Counted from the first letter of the stretch, positions 9,387 to 21,074 are shown. The stretch is 64,000 bases of DNA from Promicromonospora umidemergens (GCF_024171995.1 NZ_JAMTCT010000012.1:120780-184779); one strand, 5' to 3'. Numbers and translations are program-made. The notes: generated by a model not told the origin, from the letters alone.

Positions 9387-9645
9387 CCGGTCCGCTGTGA
9401 CCCGATTCACTGCGCCGGCCGGCGCTCGCGGGACACGCCCAACGGCCGCGACACGCCGCTGACTCAGATCACTTTTCGAGCCGTGGGGGCCGCGTGAGGT
9501 GCCCTTTCCCAAGCCCCCGCGCGATCGGGCCGGGGGCCGCGCGGGAAGTGGCGCACGCGGCCTCCCAGGCGGTGTCAGAGGCTCGTGGCAGCATGGTCCA
9601 TGAGGGTCGCGGACGGTTCCGGTGCAGTGCCCTGTTCGGCCCCAA

Positions 9646-9661
9646 CCACAACATGTCGTAA
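9646..9661. promoter_or_regulatory. NrdR box 1 (degenerate)
   Basis: CCACAACATGTCGTAA matches the NrdR-box pattern (ACACWATATATWGTGT) at the core positions. It starts exactly 31 bp before the stronger box, the three-helical-turn spacing known for paired NrdR sites. Confidence 0.6.
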
Positions 9662-9676
9662 GCGAGCGGGTGTCAG

Positions 9677-9692
9677 ACACTAGGTGTAGTGT
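9677..9692. promoter_or_regulatory. NrdR box 2
   Basis: ACACTAGGTGTAGTGT is a near-perfect match to the NrdR consensus and is itself palindromic at the outer ACAC/GTGT. It lies 84 bp before nrdH and overlaps a possible -10 (TAGTGT), so binding of the ATP-cone repressor NrdR would block nrdHIEF transcription. Confidence 0.82.
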
Positions 9693-9776
9693 TTGGTTCA
9701 GCGGGAGACACCGACCCGCAAACAAAGCACACCAACGTAACTTCACGGGTGTCCTTCGAGGTCAGAGGAGGCGGAC

Positions 9777-10019
9777 ATGAGCGTCACGGTCTACAGCAAG
9801 CCGGCGTGCGTCCAGTGCGACGCGACGTACCGAGCGCTGGATCGTAAGGGTGTCGAGTACACGGTCGTCGACATCACTGAGGACGCCGAGGCGCTCGAGA
9901 TGGTTCGCGGTCTCGGGTACCTCCAGGCACCGGTCGTCGTGGCCGGTGACACCCACTGGTCGGGCTTTCGCCCCGACCAGATCAGCGCGGTCGCCGCGCT
10001 TCAGGCCGCCTCGGCCTGA
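9777..10019 (+). CDS. nrdH: NrdH glutaredoxin-like electron donor
   Basis: Small redoxin (80 aa) that re-reduces class Ib ribonucleotide reductase, usually with thioredoxin reductase as electron source. The active site is C11-V-Q-C14 near the N-terminus, and the C-terminal WSGFRPDQI motif is the NrdH signature. GAGGAGG sits seven or so bases before the ATG. First gene of nrdHIEF, under the paired NrdR boxes. Confidence 0.96.
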   Translation: MSVTVYSKPACVQCDATYRALDRKGVEYTVVDITEDAEALEMVRGLGYLQAPVVVAGDTHWSGFRPDQISAVAALQAASA

Positions 10020-10054
10020 CCTGAACTACCGCAACGTCGGCAAGGAGGTGTGAC

Positions 10055-10489
10055 GTGGCTTCCCTCGTCTACTTCTCCAGCGTGTCGGAGTACACGCACC
10101 GGTTTGTCGGGAAGCTTGCTCTCGACGAGCTCGGGATGTCGGTGCACCGGATCCCGCTGCGCCCGGCCGACGGTTTTCTGCGCGTGGACGAGCCCTACGT
10201 CCTCATGGCCCCCACCTACGGTGGCGGCAACGAGGGCGGGGCTGTCCCACGGCAGGTGAGGAAGTTCCTCAACGACGAACACAACCGGTCGCTCATTCGC
10301 GGCGTCATCGCTGCGGGGAACACCAACTTCGGGGCTGCGTACTGCATCACCGGGGACATCATCGCTGCGAAGTGCGATGTCCCGTATCTGTACGCCTTCG
10401 AGCTCCTCGGTACAGCGGAGGACGTCACGCGCGTCCGCAACGGATTGGGACGATTTTGGCAGCAACAACTACAGAGCCTCTCCGCCTGA
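10055..10489 (+). CDS. nrdI: NrdI flavodoxin-like protein
   Basis: Flavoprotein (144 aa) that supplies oxidant for assembling the dimanganese-tyrosyl radical cofactor of NrdF. The FMN loops are visible as YFSSVSEYT near the N-terminus and [14 protein letters not shown] in the middle. The GTG start has AAGGAGG seven or so bases upstream. It lies 35 bp after nrdH and 20 bp before the chosen nrdE start. Confidence 0.95.
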   Translation: MASLVYFSSVSEYTHRFVGKLALDELGMSVHRIPLRPADGFLRVDEPYVLMAPTYGGGNEGGAVPRQVRKFLNDEHNRSLIRGVIAAGNTNFGAAYCITGDIIAAKCDVPYLYAFELLGTAEDVTRVRNGLGRFWQQQLQSLSA

Positions 10490-10509
10490 ACGGTGAAGGG
10501 GTGAGCGAG

Positions 10510-13666
<3,157 letters not shown>

Positions 13667-13677
13667 GACTCCTCAGG

Positions 13678-13711
13678 AGCCCGGTAGGGCTGGTAGCCCG
13701 GTAGGGCTGGT
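13678..13711. repeat. 17-bp tandem duplication downstream of nrdF
   Basis: AGCCCGGTAGGGCTGGT occurs twice head to tail with no spacer. Each copy can fold into a small hairpin (AGCCC / GGGCT around GGTA), placed just ahead of the larger terminator stem. Confidence 0.85.
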
Positions 13712-13713
13712 GA

Positions 13714-13751
13714 GAGGCCCGGAACTGCAGATCCCTGCGGTTCCGGGCCTC
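13714..13751. terminator. Terminator of nrdHIEF
   Basis: GAGGCCCGGAAC pairs perfectly with GTTCCGGGCCTC around a 14-nt loop. No strong T-tract follows (TTCGTGTG). It lies between convergent genes and could stop both. Confidence 0.75.
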
Positions 13752-13797
13752 TTCGTGTGCCGAGTCCTCGTCAGCGCGGCGGTCACATCGGCCGGTG

Positions 13798-14640
13798 TCA
13801 GGACCGCGGGTCGGCTCCTTGGTACGGCCGAAAGCGGGCCGCGTGCTCCTGGGCCCACTGGGCGAAGGTGCGCCCGGGCCGACCCGTGATCTCCGGGACG
13901 GTGGGGAGCACCCGTCCCGCAGTCGCGGGTGGACTCGTCGCCAGCTGGATGCCGAACTCGACGTAGTCGTCGTCGTACCCGTACCCGCGCAGGCGGGCGC
14001 GCTCCTGCTCCGGCGTGAGCTGGACGAAGGTGAGGTCTCGGCCGGTCTCCTCCGCGAGGATGCGGATCCGTTCCCGCGGGGTGAGTGCTTCGGGGCCGGT
14101 CAGGGCATACGTCCGCCCCGCGTGCCCGCGCTCGGTGAGGGCATGGGCGGAGGCCGCCGCGATATCGGCTTCATGGATCATCGCGCTCGGATAGGTGGCG
14201 AGGGCCGACAGGGTGCCGCGGGTCGTGAGCTCGTCGGCCCACTCGAGCGTGTTGGCCATGAACTCGACCGGCTGCAGCAGGGTCCAGTCGATCCTGCTAC
14301 GTCTGAGCTCGGTCTCGACGCTGGTCGCGGACCAGCCGCCGAGCACCGTCGCGCGACGTACCCCGTTCTGCTCGGCCAGGTCGATGAGGTCCGCGCCGTT
14401 GGCGAGGTCGGCGAAGTCGTCCCCGCCGAAGGTGATGAAGTGGATCGCGTCGACGCCGTCGAAGGCGGAGCCGAGCGTCTCGAGCCGAGTGAGGTCGCCG
14501 CCTACTGCCTGCACGCCGTCGGGAAAGACGGCGTTGTCCGGATCTCGGGTCAGGGCACGAACCTCGTGCCGGCCCTGGTGCAGCTCTTCGACGAGGTGTC
14601 GGCCGACCTGTCCGGTCGCTCCGGTGACCAGGATGCGCAT
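13798..14640 (-). CDS. NmrA-like NAD(P)-binding oxidoreductase
   Basis: Atypical short-chain dehydrogenase (280 aa) with the dinucleotide-binding motif GATGQVG at residues 7-13 (VTGATGQVGRHLVEEL). It lacks the classical Tyr-x-x-x-Lys pair, as is usual in NmrA/HSCARG-type proteins, which act as redox sensors or quinone oxidoreductases; substrate unknown. AAAGGA lies upstream of the ATG. It follows the VOC gene on the same strand by 45 bp, probably one operon under the divergent WYL regulator. Confidence 0.85.
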   Translation of the reverse strand: MRILVTGATGQVGRHLVEELHQGRHEVRALTRDPDNAVFPDGVQAVGGDLTRLETLGSAFDGVDAIHFITFGGDDFADLANGADLIDLAEQNGVRRATVLGGWSATSVETELRRSRIDWTLLQPVEFMANTLEWADELTTRGTLSALATYPSAMIHEADIAAASAHALTERGHAGRTYALTGPEALTPRERIRILAEETGRDLTFVQLTPEQERARLRGYGYDDDYVEFGIQLATSPPATAGRVLPTVPEITGRPGRTFAQWAQEHAARFRPYQGADPRS

Positions 14641-14685
14641 GCTGACCGGTCCTTTCTCTTCTGGTCTGGCTTGTGGTCGGGTGGG

Positions 14686-15279
14686 TCAGCGGGTGCGGGG
14701 GTCTCGTAGCGAGGCCATCGCCTCCATGAGCGTGGTGTGGACGTAGGACAGCTCGGGCGTGACGAACGATTCCCAGGACTGCTCGTCCGCGCCGTCGGTG
14801 CCGCTCTCCGCGGGGTCACTCTCGGCGTCCTCCCAGGTGGTGGTGCTCGGGTTGTGCTGGTAGATCCACCACAGGTGCCCGAAGGGATCGGCGAAGCGCG
14901 CGAGCACGTCGCCCCAGAAGTTCGTCGGTTCGGTGACGATCCGCCCGCCGGCGGCAACGGCGCGCTCCAGCGTGGTGGCCGGGTCCTCGACGTAGACGCG
15001 AACGAAGGCCGGAGTGTAGGGCCAGCCGGGCTTGCGATCGGCGATGGTGAGGGTGGAGTCGCCGATCTGCAGCTCGGAGTGCAGGACGAGCCCGTCGGTG
15101 TCGGCCGTCCGGGCCTCGGGGACCTCGGTCGCCCCGAGCACGTCGACCAGGAAGCCGATCAGGCCGGGCGCGTCGTCGGTCCAGATGAAGGGATCGACGG
15201 TCGCCGACCCGGCGGGAGCAGCGGGAGCGGCGGGAGCGGCGGAGGGGGTGGGGACGGCGGAGGGTGTGGAAGCGGACAT
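14686..15279 (-). CDS. VOC-superfamily (glyoxalase-like) protein
   Basis: 197-aa protein with a vicinal-oxygen-chelate fold: paired beta-alpha-beta-beta-beta modules with FVRVYVEDPATTLERAVAAGG and FADPFGHLWWIYQH, the latter the usual VOC C-terminal strand. The N-terminal 27 residues are a low-complexity Ala/Pro run. Members include resistance and degradation enzymes; the substrate is not predictable. AAGGAGA lies five or so bases before the ATG. Divergent from the WYL regulator. Confidence 0.82.
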   Translation of the reverse strand: MSASTPSAVPTPSAAPAAPAAPAGSATVDPFIWTDDAPGLIGFLVDVLGATEVPEARTADTDGLVLHSELQIGDSTLTIADRKPGWPYTPAFVRVYVEDPATTLERAVAAGGRIVTEPTNFWGDVLARFADPFGHLWWIYQHNPSTTTWEDAESDPAESGTDGADEQSWESFVTPELSYVHTTLMEAMASLRDPRTR

Positions 15280-15360
15280 GGTTCTCCTTCGTGGTGCGCG
15301 GACTCTTCGTTCTTCGTTCGTGCTCCCACTCTTGCCTGGCTTCCGGTCACTATCTGGCCA

Positions 15361-15373
15361 CTAGTGAAACTAG
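15361..15373. promoter_or_regulatory. Candidate operator of the WYL regulator
   Basis: CTAGTGAAACTAG is a 5-3-5 inverted repeat covering the likely -10 of the regulator (TAGCCT, 15371-15376), in the 103-bp divergent gap. Autoregulation and control of the VOC/NmrA operon are inferred. Confidence 0.5.
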
Positions 15374-15382
15374 CCTGGCGAC

Positions 15383-16339
15383 ATGTCGACCAGCACCCGG
15401 GCCCTCGAGCTCCTCGGGCTCCTGCAAGGCCAGCGCCACTGGTCAGGGTCCGAGCTGGCGCGCCGGCTGAACGTCAGCCGGCGAACACTGCGCCGCGACG
15501 TCAACGGTCTGCAGCAGCTCGGCTACCCGATCGTCACCACCCGGGGGACCGGTGGTGGCTACCAGCTCAGCGCTGGGGCGTCCCTTCCGCCGTTGGTGCT
15601 CAGCGAGGACGAGGCCGCGGCCACGGTGCTCGGACTGAAGGAGATCGCCACGGGAGTCCATCCGGCCTCGGGGGAAGCCGCTGTCACCGCGATAGCGAAG
15701 ATCGTCCAGGTTCTCCCGGCCCGCATCAGAGGCCGGATCGACAGCCTCCGAGCGGTCGCGCTCCCTGTGGGAGGCGCCGAGAACCGCGCTGCCATCGGCG
15801 ACATCACCGCGCTCACCACGCTGGCGCTGGCCTGCCGTGACGCCGACGCGGTGGTGTTCGCCTATCGGTCGCGCACGGGGGAGCCGTCCCGACGGACGGC
15901 GCAACCGCATCGGATCGTGAACGTGGAGAACCGGCTCTACCTCGCCGCCTGGGACCTGGACCGCGCAGACTGGCGCACCTTCCGGGTCGACCGCATCACG
16001 CAGCCCTGCCGTACCGGCAACCGGTTCGCGCGGCGTCGTCTGCCCGACGACGACCCCGTGACCTACGTGCGTGCGCAGCTCGGCGACCTGCCGTCGCGCT
16101 ATCGCGTGCTTGCGACCGTGCACGCACCTGCCGACCGGATCCGGGAGGAGATCGTGCACTATGGAACTGTCCGGCCCGTGGACGACGCCTCGTGCGATGT
16201 GGAGATCGCCGCCGAGTCGCTGGACTGGGCGGCCTTCTGCCTTGTTGCGATCGGCGCCCCGTTCGTCGTGCACGGACCGGTCGAGGCTGTCGACTACATG
16301 CGGGCCTGGGGGCGCCGACTCGTCGAGGCCACCTCCTGA
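15383..16339 (+). CDS. WYL-domain HTH transcriptional regulator
   Basis: YafY/PafC-like regulator (318 aa). The N-terminal winged helix (ELARRLNVSRRTLRRDVNGL) is followed by the wing GTGGGYQL, a central WYL domain of about 80 residues (including ENRLYLAAWDLDRADWRTFRVDRI) and a C-terminal WCX-type extension. Such proteins bind a ligand or nucleic acid through the WYL fold. TAGCCT is six bases upstream of the ATG, suggesting a leaderless transcript. The divergent VOC and NmrA genes are the likely targets. Confidence 0.9.
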   Translation: MSTSTRALELLGLLQGQRHWSGSELARRLNVSRRTLRRDVNGLQQLGYPIVTTRGTGGGYQLSAGASLPPLVLSEDEAAATVLGLKEIATGVHPASGEAAVTAIAKIVQVLPARIRGRIDSLRAVALPVGGAENRAAIGDITALTTLALACRDADAVVFAYRSRTGEPSRRTAQPHRIVNVENRLYLAAWDLDRADWRTFRVDRITQPCRTGNRFARRRLPDDDPVTYVRAQLGDLPSRYRVLATVHAPADRIREEIVHYGTVRPVDDASCDVEIAAESLDWAAFCLVAIGAPFVVHGPVEAVDYMRAWGRRLVEATS

Positions 16340-16371
16340 TCGACGGCGAGCCCGTCGACCGGTTCTTCCGG

Positions 16372-17049
16372 CTACTGCTGCGCCGTCCTTGCCTGCGCGG
16401 CGATCAAGGCGGCCTCGACCCGGTTGCGTGCACCTGTCGTCCGCAGGATCGAGGTGACGTGCACCTTGACCGTGCCCTCGGCGAGATGGAGGCGCTCCGC
16501 GATCTCGGGGTTCGGCAGGCCGTCTCCCAGCAGTGCCAGCACCTCCTGCTCACGCGGGGTGAGGCGCTCGAACCGCTCCCTGGCGTCCTGCTGCGCGACG
16601 AACCGCGTGCCAAGTCCAGTCTGTAGCAGGCGCCGCGATATGGCGGGCGAGAAGTAGGCACCGCCCGACGCCGCAGCGTGCACCGCGAACAGCAGCTCGC
16701 GCGGATCGCCAGCCTTCAGCACGAACCCGTCGGCGCCCAGCCGGATCGCCTCCGCGAGGTACTCGTCCTCACCGAATGTCGTGACCATGACACATGGCAG
16801 GGGTCCGGCTGTGCGCCGGATCTCCGCGAGAGCCTCTAGGCCGCCCATCGTCCCCATGCGCACGTCCAGCAGCACGACGTCCGGTCGGTGCGCCCGCACC
16901 GCGGCCAGCGCCTCCTGACCCGACGACGCCTGGGCGACGACCTGCACACCGTCATCCGTCTGGAGGATCCCGGCGAGTCCCGCGCGGACCAGGGGCTCGT
17001 CGTCGGCGAGGACCACTCGGAGCGCCCCGGAGGCATCCGGCCGATTCAT
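16372..17049 (-). CDS. NarL/LuxR-type response regulator
   Basis: Two-domain response regulator (225 aa). The receiver domain has the acidic pair Asp16-Asp17, phosphoacceptor Asp62 in VVLLDVRM and a conserved Lys in VLKAGD. The C-terminal LuxR helix-turn-helix spans LTPREQEVLALLGDGLPNPE onward. Its ATG overlaps the stop of the histidine kinase gene (ATGA), so the two are translationally coupled partners. Confidence 0.95.
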   Translation of the reverse strand: MNRPDASGALRVVLADDEPLVRAGLAGILQTDDGVQVVAQASSGQEALAAVRAHRPDVVLLDVRMGTMGGLEALAEIRRTAGPLPCVMVTTFGEDEYLAEAIRLGADGFVLKAGDPRELLFAVHAAASGGAYFSPAISRRLLQTGLGTRFVAQQDARERFERLTPREQEVLALLGDGLPNPEIAERLHLAEGTVKVHVTSILRTTGARNRVEAALIAAQARTAQQ

Positions 17050-18632
17050 TGCGCTCCTCCGACCACGAGGTCTGTCGAGGAGACGCGGTCGGCCGCCCAG
17101 CAGATCCGATAGGCGTCACCGGACGCGTCATCGAGCGAGTCCACCGTGACAGAGTAGTAGTCGCACTCCGGGTCAGCGCCAGAGGGCGGATCGAGGGTGG
17201 CCGCAGGAAGCAGCGGCTGAACGCGCGACCGAGCGTCGCCGACCGAGATGCGCGCGAAGGCCGCCGGGTCGATCAGCGCGCGTCGTGCATCGAGGTGGTC
17301 CGCGAGCTGGATCGCTGCCGCCACCGCTACCAGCGCGGCGGTCGGCACGAGCACCGCGGCCAGCAGCAGTGCCCCGCCGCGACGCCGGGCGCGGGTCAGC
17401 CCGTGGGTCACCGTGCGCGCATCCCTGGCTGTCTCCCCGCGCGACGCCGTGCCCGAGGCCGTCGTGCCCCGGCTCGTCGCGTCCAGGGGCCGCGGCGCGG
17501 CAGCGGCACCGCCGTGTTCGTCCGGCGCAGTGATCGGGGTGCCGGCCGGATCCTCGGACACGGGGCGCAGCTCGGCGCGCAGCACGAAGTCGCCATCGTC
17601 GGGGCCCGCCTGGACCGATCCGCCCGCGGCGTGCACATGCTCGATCAGCGACCGGATGCCCGTGCCGCCGACCGTGGCAGTCGGCTCATCGCCAGGCAGC
17701 GCCCCGTGCACGGGTCCGAACAGCTGCCCGGGCAGCGGACTGCGCACCGTCACGACGAGCCGATCGGGCCCCCCGGCCAGCGCCACGCGGACCGGCTGGC
17801 CCGCAGCGTGCTTGAGCGCGTTCGTCAGCCCTTCCTGGACCACTCGGACGACGGCGGGACCGAAGTGCGCCAGGTGGTCACGCCTGGGCGAGCCGGTGAG
17901 CTCGACGTCGGCGCCCGCAAGGCGTGCGTCGCGCACGAGCGCGTCGAGGTCCGCCTGGACCGCCGCCAGAGGGATGTCGTCGGCCAGGCCGGTACGAAGA
18001 GTCTGGACGGACGCGCCCAGGCGGGCGACCGCGTCGGAGACCTGGCGCCGTGCGAGCCCGACGGACTCCCGTGCGGATGCGGCGCCGGGCTGGTCCTGGG
18101 TCCCCGTGCTCCGCTCCAGCTCGAGCTCCAGCCGGCCGAGGTTGACCGCGACGAGGCTGAGGGCGTGTCCCAGGTCGTCGTGCAAGCTCCCGGCGAGGCG
18201 CAGGCGCTGCCGGGCGAGGTCGGTCTCGGCGCGCATCCGCTGGGCGTCCTGCTCCCGGAGGAGCGCCATCGCCGCGTCGGCCTCGCCGGCCCGGCGGGCG
18301 CGCCACGCGATGGCTACGGACCAGGGCAGCACCCCGGTGACGACACCGCGTGCGACGGCGACGAGCACCTCACGCAGGTCCGCCCAGCCGGCCAGGACCG
18401 CAACGGCACCGGTTCCCGCCGCGACGGCCATGGCGATGACGCCCAGCCGAGCACCACTCGGAGACAGCCCGAGGGGCGCTGCCGCGGCGGCCAGCACGAG
18501 CATCCACCAGGGGCTGACGCCGGCGAGCACCAGCAGCACCGCGAACGCGACAGCGACGAGCACGTGGGCGGGCCGCACAGCGACGCTCTCAACGGTGTGC
18601 TCGGTATGGGTGATCTCGGACGGCTGGGTCAC
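17046..18632 (-). CDS. HisKA_3 sensor histidine kinase with C-terminal transmembrane extension
   Basis: NarL-type sensor kinase (about 528 aa). The N-terminal third holds four or five predicted membrane spans. The dimerisation helix has the phosphoacceptor motif HDDLGH, followed by an HATPase domain with the N-box EGLTNALKH and a G-box GGTGIRSL. Unusually, the chain continues for about 200 residues: a Pro/Ala/Thr linker, another membrane span (GGALLLAAVLVPTAALVAVA) and a C-terminal domain with two cysteines (ECDYYSV, YRICW). GTG 18632 is the likeliest start but has only a weak ribosome site. The response regulator follows with a 4-bp overlap. Confidence 0.85.
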   Translation of the reverse strand: MTQPSEITHTEHTVESVAVRPAHVLVAVAFAVLLVLAGVSPWWMLVLAAAAAPLGLSPSGARLGVIAMAVAAGTGAVAVLAGWADLREVLVAVARGVVTGVLPWSVAIAWRARRAGEADAAMALLREQDAQRMRAETDLARQRLRLAGSLHDDLGHALSLVAVNLGRLELELERSTGTQDQPGAASARESVGLARRQVSDAVARLGASVQTLRTGLADDIPLAAVQADLDALVRDARLAGADVELTGSPRRDHLAHFGPAVVRVVQEGLTNALKHAAGQPVRVALAGGPDRLVVTVRSPLPGQLFGPVHGALPGDEPTATVGGTGIRSLIEHVHAAGGSVQAGPDDGDFVLRAELRPVSEDPAGTPITAPDEHGGAAAAPRPLDATSRGTTASGTASRGETARDARTVTHGLTRARRRGGALLLAAVLVPTAALVAVAAAIQLADHLDARRALIDPAAFARISVGDARSRVQPLLPAATLDPPSGADPECDYYSVTVDSLDDASGDAYRICWAADRVSSTDLVVGGAQ

Positions 18633-18774
18633 CCGACCATCGTCGCCGACGGGCGGCGGTGCGCGCTTCCCGCCCAGGTCTGATCTTCGCGGCGGCCCAG
18701 TAAGACCGAGGTCATAGACAGCTACTGACCTACGCCAGATCCGCTCACCCTCGGTGATTTCTAGCGTTCTCGGC

Positions 18775-19488
18775 ATGACCACTACACGCCATGCACCAGC
18801 AGCGAACCGTCCGGCCTCGCCGACCCGGAGCCCTGTCCCGCGCGTTGTCCTGCCAGCGGCGCTCAGCACGGTCCTTGGCCTGACCCTCACCGCACTCCTG
18901 GCCTGGCCCGCACGCGAGAGGCTCTTCGAGGGCGTCGCCGGAGGGACCGCCCGTTCGTCCCTGGCCGGCTTCGCGGGGCTGGTCGCCGACAAGGGCCTGT
19001 TGATGCTCGTCGCGGTCACGGCCTGCCTCGCGCTGTTCACCTGGCTTCGCGACCGCTTCCGGTTCGCGCTGCTCGCCGCCACGGGGGTCGGGACGCTCGG
19101 TGCGTACGCGGTGAGCGAGGTGGTCAAGCTCGTGGTCACCGAGGAACGGCCATGCCGCGTCGTCGACATCGCCACGGTCCTGACCTGCCCGGCACCGGGC
19201 GACTGGTCCTGGCCCAGCAACCACTCGACCATCGCGGGTGCCCTGGCGGTGGCGTGCCTGTTCGTCGCGCCCCGGCTCTGGCCGGCGGTGGTACCGCTGG
19301 CGCTTGCGGTTGCCGGCGCCCGCGTCGCCGCGGGCGTCCACTACGTGCACGACGTCGCCTCAGGCCTGGCCCTTGGCGTCCTGGTGACGTGCCTGGTGGG
19401 CCTGGGCGTCCACGCGGGCGTTCAGCGGGTCACGCGTCGATCGACTTCGCGCCGGTCACCGGAGGCTCGGCGGACCACGGGAAGGTGA
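18775..19488 (+). CDS. PAP2-superfamily membrane phosphatase
   Basis: Integral membrane phosphatase (237 aa) of the type that dephosphorylates phosphatidic acid or undecaprenyl diphosphate. The three PAP2 motifs are present in variant form: KLVVTEERP, PSNHST and RVAAGVHYVHDVASG, the last with catalytic His and Asp. Five or six membrane spans are predicted. TAGCGT (18762-18767) lies seven bases upstream of the ATG, a leaderless arrangement. Its last 59 bp overlap the convergent phosphoribosyltransferase gene. Confidence 0.88.
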   Translation: MTTTRHAPAANRPASPTRSPVPRVVLPAALSTVLGLTLTALLAWPARERLFEGVAGGTARSSLAGFAGLVADKGLLMLVAVTACLALFTWLRDRFRFALLAATGVGTLGAYAVSEVVKLVVTEERPCRVVDIATVLTCPAPGDWSWPSNHSTIAGALAVACLFVAPRLWPAVVPLALAVAGARVAAGVHYVHDVASGLALGVLVTCLVGLGVHAGVQRVTRRSTSRRSPEARRTTGR

Positions 19489-19957
19489 TCCACAGGTCGG
19501 TGTCCTTCCAGGAGTAGTCGGGCTGGATGATCGTGCGCGGCTTGGTGAACAGCACGGCCGATCGGGCCTCGGCGCCCTGCTTCTCCAGGAGGTCCATCAC
19601 CAGGGCCAGGGTGCGGCCGGAGTCGGCGACGTCGTCCACCACCAGGACCTTGGCGCCAGGGAGCTCGGACGTGTCCATGAGGGGCGGCAGCACGCGAGGG
19701 TCGTCCAGCGTCTTGCCGATGTCCGTGTAGAACTCGACGTTCAAAGTCCCGACGCCCTTGGTGCCGAGCGCGTACGCCATGGCACCGCCGGGGACCAGGC
19801 CACCACGCGCGACGGCGATCACCACCTCGGGTACGAACCCGCTGTCCACCACCTTGTGGGCGAGGTCGCGCACCGCATCGGGAAAGGTCTCCCAGGTGAG
19901 CACCTCGCGCTCCGGCACAGGAACGGACTCAGTGGTCGGGAGCTCTGTCGACGTCAT
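19430..19957 (-). CDS. Purine-type phosphoribosyltransferase
   Basis: Type I phosphoribosyltransferase (175 aa) with the PRPP loop VLVVDDVADSGRT and an N-terminal VIAVARGGLVPG hood segment, as in hypoxanthine/xanthine/guanine enzymes of the Gpt group. It would transfer ribose phosphate to a purine base in salvage; exact base specificity is not readable. TAGTGT on the reverse strand (19964-19969) lies six bases before the ATG, suggesting leaderless transcription. Confidence 0.88.
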   Translation of the reverse strand: MTSTELPTTESVPVPEREVLTWETFPDAVRDLAHKVVDSGFVPEVVIAVARGGLVPGGAMAYALGTKGVGTLNVEFYTDIGKTLDDPRVLPPLMDTSELPGAKVLVVDDVADSGRTLALVMDLLEKQGAEARSAVLFTKPRTIIQPDYSWKDTDLWITFPWSAEPPVTGAKSIDA

Positions 19958-20087
19958 GGGAAGACACTACGAGACGTGGCGGGCACCCGGCTCGGGTACC
20001 CGCCACGTCAATGCCGTGACCAGCGGCGATGCGCACGTCGAGTGCGCTAGATCTCAGCCGTTCCGCTGGGCGGGCCTGCCGAGAGGG

Positions 20088-21074
20088 TCAGGCGGCCTTC
20101 GCCTCGAGGATGTCGACCACGAACACGAGCGTCGAGTTCGCGGGGATCGCGCCGTTCGCCTGGTCGCCGTAGCCCTGGTCCGCCGGGACGACGAGCAGCA
20201 CCTGGCTGCCGACCTTCTGGCCGGCGATGCCGTTGGTCCAGCCCGGGATCACGCCGTTGAGCGGGAACGACGTCGGGGTGCCGCGGCTCCAGGAGGAGTC
20301 GAACGACGTGCCGTCGAGCAGGCAGCCCGCGTACTGGACGGTGACCGTCTGGTCCTTGGTGACCTCGGCGCCGTCACCCTCGATGAGGGGCTGCACCACG
20401 AGGTCGGTGGGCTCCTCGAAGCCCTCGGGGATGGTGACGGTCGGCTGGCCGTCGTCGGCGAGCTCGACGGCGGGCATGCCCTCCTTCGGCGCGACCTCGG
20501 TGCCCTCCGCACGGGTCGGGGTCTCCTTGGGAGCCGCGACCTTGGCGACCTCGACCATCGTGACCTGGATGGACTGGTCCATCGCGGTGCTGGCCATGAG
20601 CAGTCGTGCGCCGACCTTCTGACCGATGAGCTGGTCGTTCAGGAGGTCGTACTGCGCGTCGCCGAGCTCGAACGTCTCGGGCTCCTTGGTCTTCCAGGTG
20701 GAAGCGGCCTGCGAGCCGTCCTTGCCCGCTACGACCACGTAGTCGATGGTGACCTGGTCCTTCTCCTTGAGCTCGTCGCCCGTGCCCTCGTCGACCACGC
20801 GGAACGTCGGCGCGCTGACCTCGAGCGGGGTCTTGAAGGAGACCTTCGGCTCCTTGCCGACCGGGCCGGAGACCTCGATCGCGTCGACGGCCTTGACGTC
20901 CGCGTCGGACGGGCTCGGTGCGGGCGACGGCTCAGCGGCCGGTGTCACCTCGCAGACATTTCCGTTGGAGGCGGCAGCACTGCCGTCCGCGGTGTCGTCG
21001 CCGCTTGCGCAGCCGGTGAGCGCGATGGATGCCAGCGCGACGGCTGCCAGGCCGGCAGTGGTGCGGTGCTTCAC
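20088..21074 (-). CDS. FKBP-type peptidyl-prolyl isomerase lipoprotein
   Basis: Surface-anchored peptidyl-prolyl cis-trans isomerase (328 aa). The lipobox is LTGC in the first 25 residues. The C-terminal 110 residues are a canonical FKBP domain (VTVQYAGCLLDGTSFDSSW, then VIPGWTNGIAGQKVGSQ and VFVVDILEAK). The middle is a second, degenerate FKBP-like repeat (QVTIDYVVVAGKDG through IGQKVGARLLM). I chose GTG 21074 because GAAGGA lies upstream and the signal peptide starts there; the frame is open further upstream without a signal sequence. Confidence 0.92.
   Translation of the reverse strand: MKHRTTAGLAAVALASIALTGCASGDDTADGSAAASNGNVCEVTPAAEPSPAPSPSDADVKAVDAIEVSGPVGKEPKVSFKTPLEVSAPTFRVVDEGTGDELKEKDQVTIDYVVVAGKDGSQAASTWKTKEPETFELGDAQYDLLNDQLIGQKVGARLLMASTAMDQSIQVTMVEVAKVAAPKETPTRAEGTEVAPKEGMPAVELADDGQPTVTIPEGFEEPTDLVVQPLIEGDGAEVTKDQTVTVQYAGCLLDGTSFDSSWSRGTPTSFPLNGVIPGWTNGIAGQKVGSQVLLVVPADQGYGDQANGAIPANSTLVFVVDILEAKAA

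Larger units (their letters stand above)
9387..9776. other. 390-bp intergenic region upstream of nrdH
   Basis: I see no credible gene here. The first 250 bp hold only GC-rich sequence with short inverted repeats. The last 130 bp carry two NrdR boxes and the nrd promoter region. A short reverse reading frame at 9469-9654 has no ribosome site or recognisable content. Confidence 0.6.

Noticed and set aside
9469..9654. 61-residue reverse frame upstream of nrdH
   Set aside because: There is no ribosome site or conserved content, and it runs into the NrdR-box region.
19430..19488. Mis-called gene ends because the PAP2 and phosphoribosyltransferase genes overlap by 59 bp
   Set aside because: Both proteins are of normal length and reach their motifs well before the overlap, so a genuine convergent overlap is likelier than an error.
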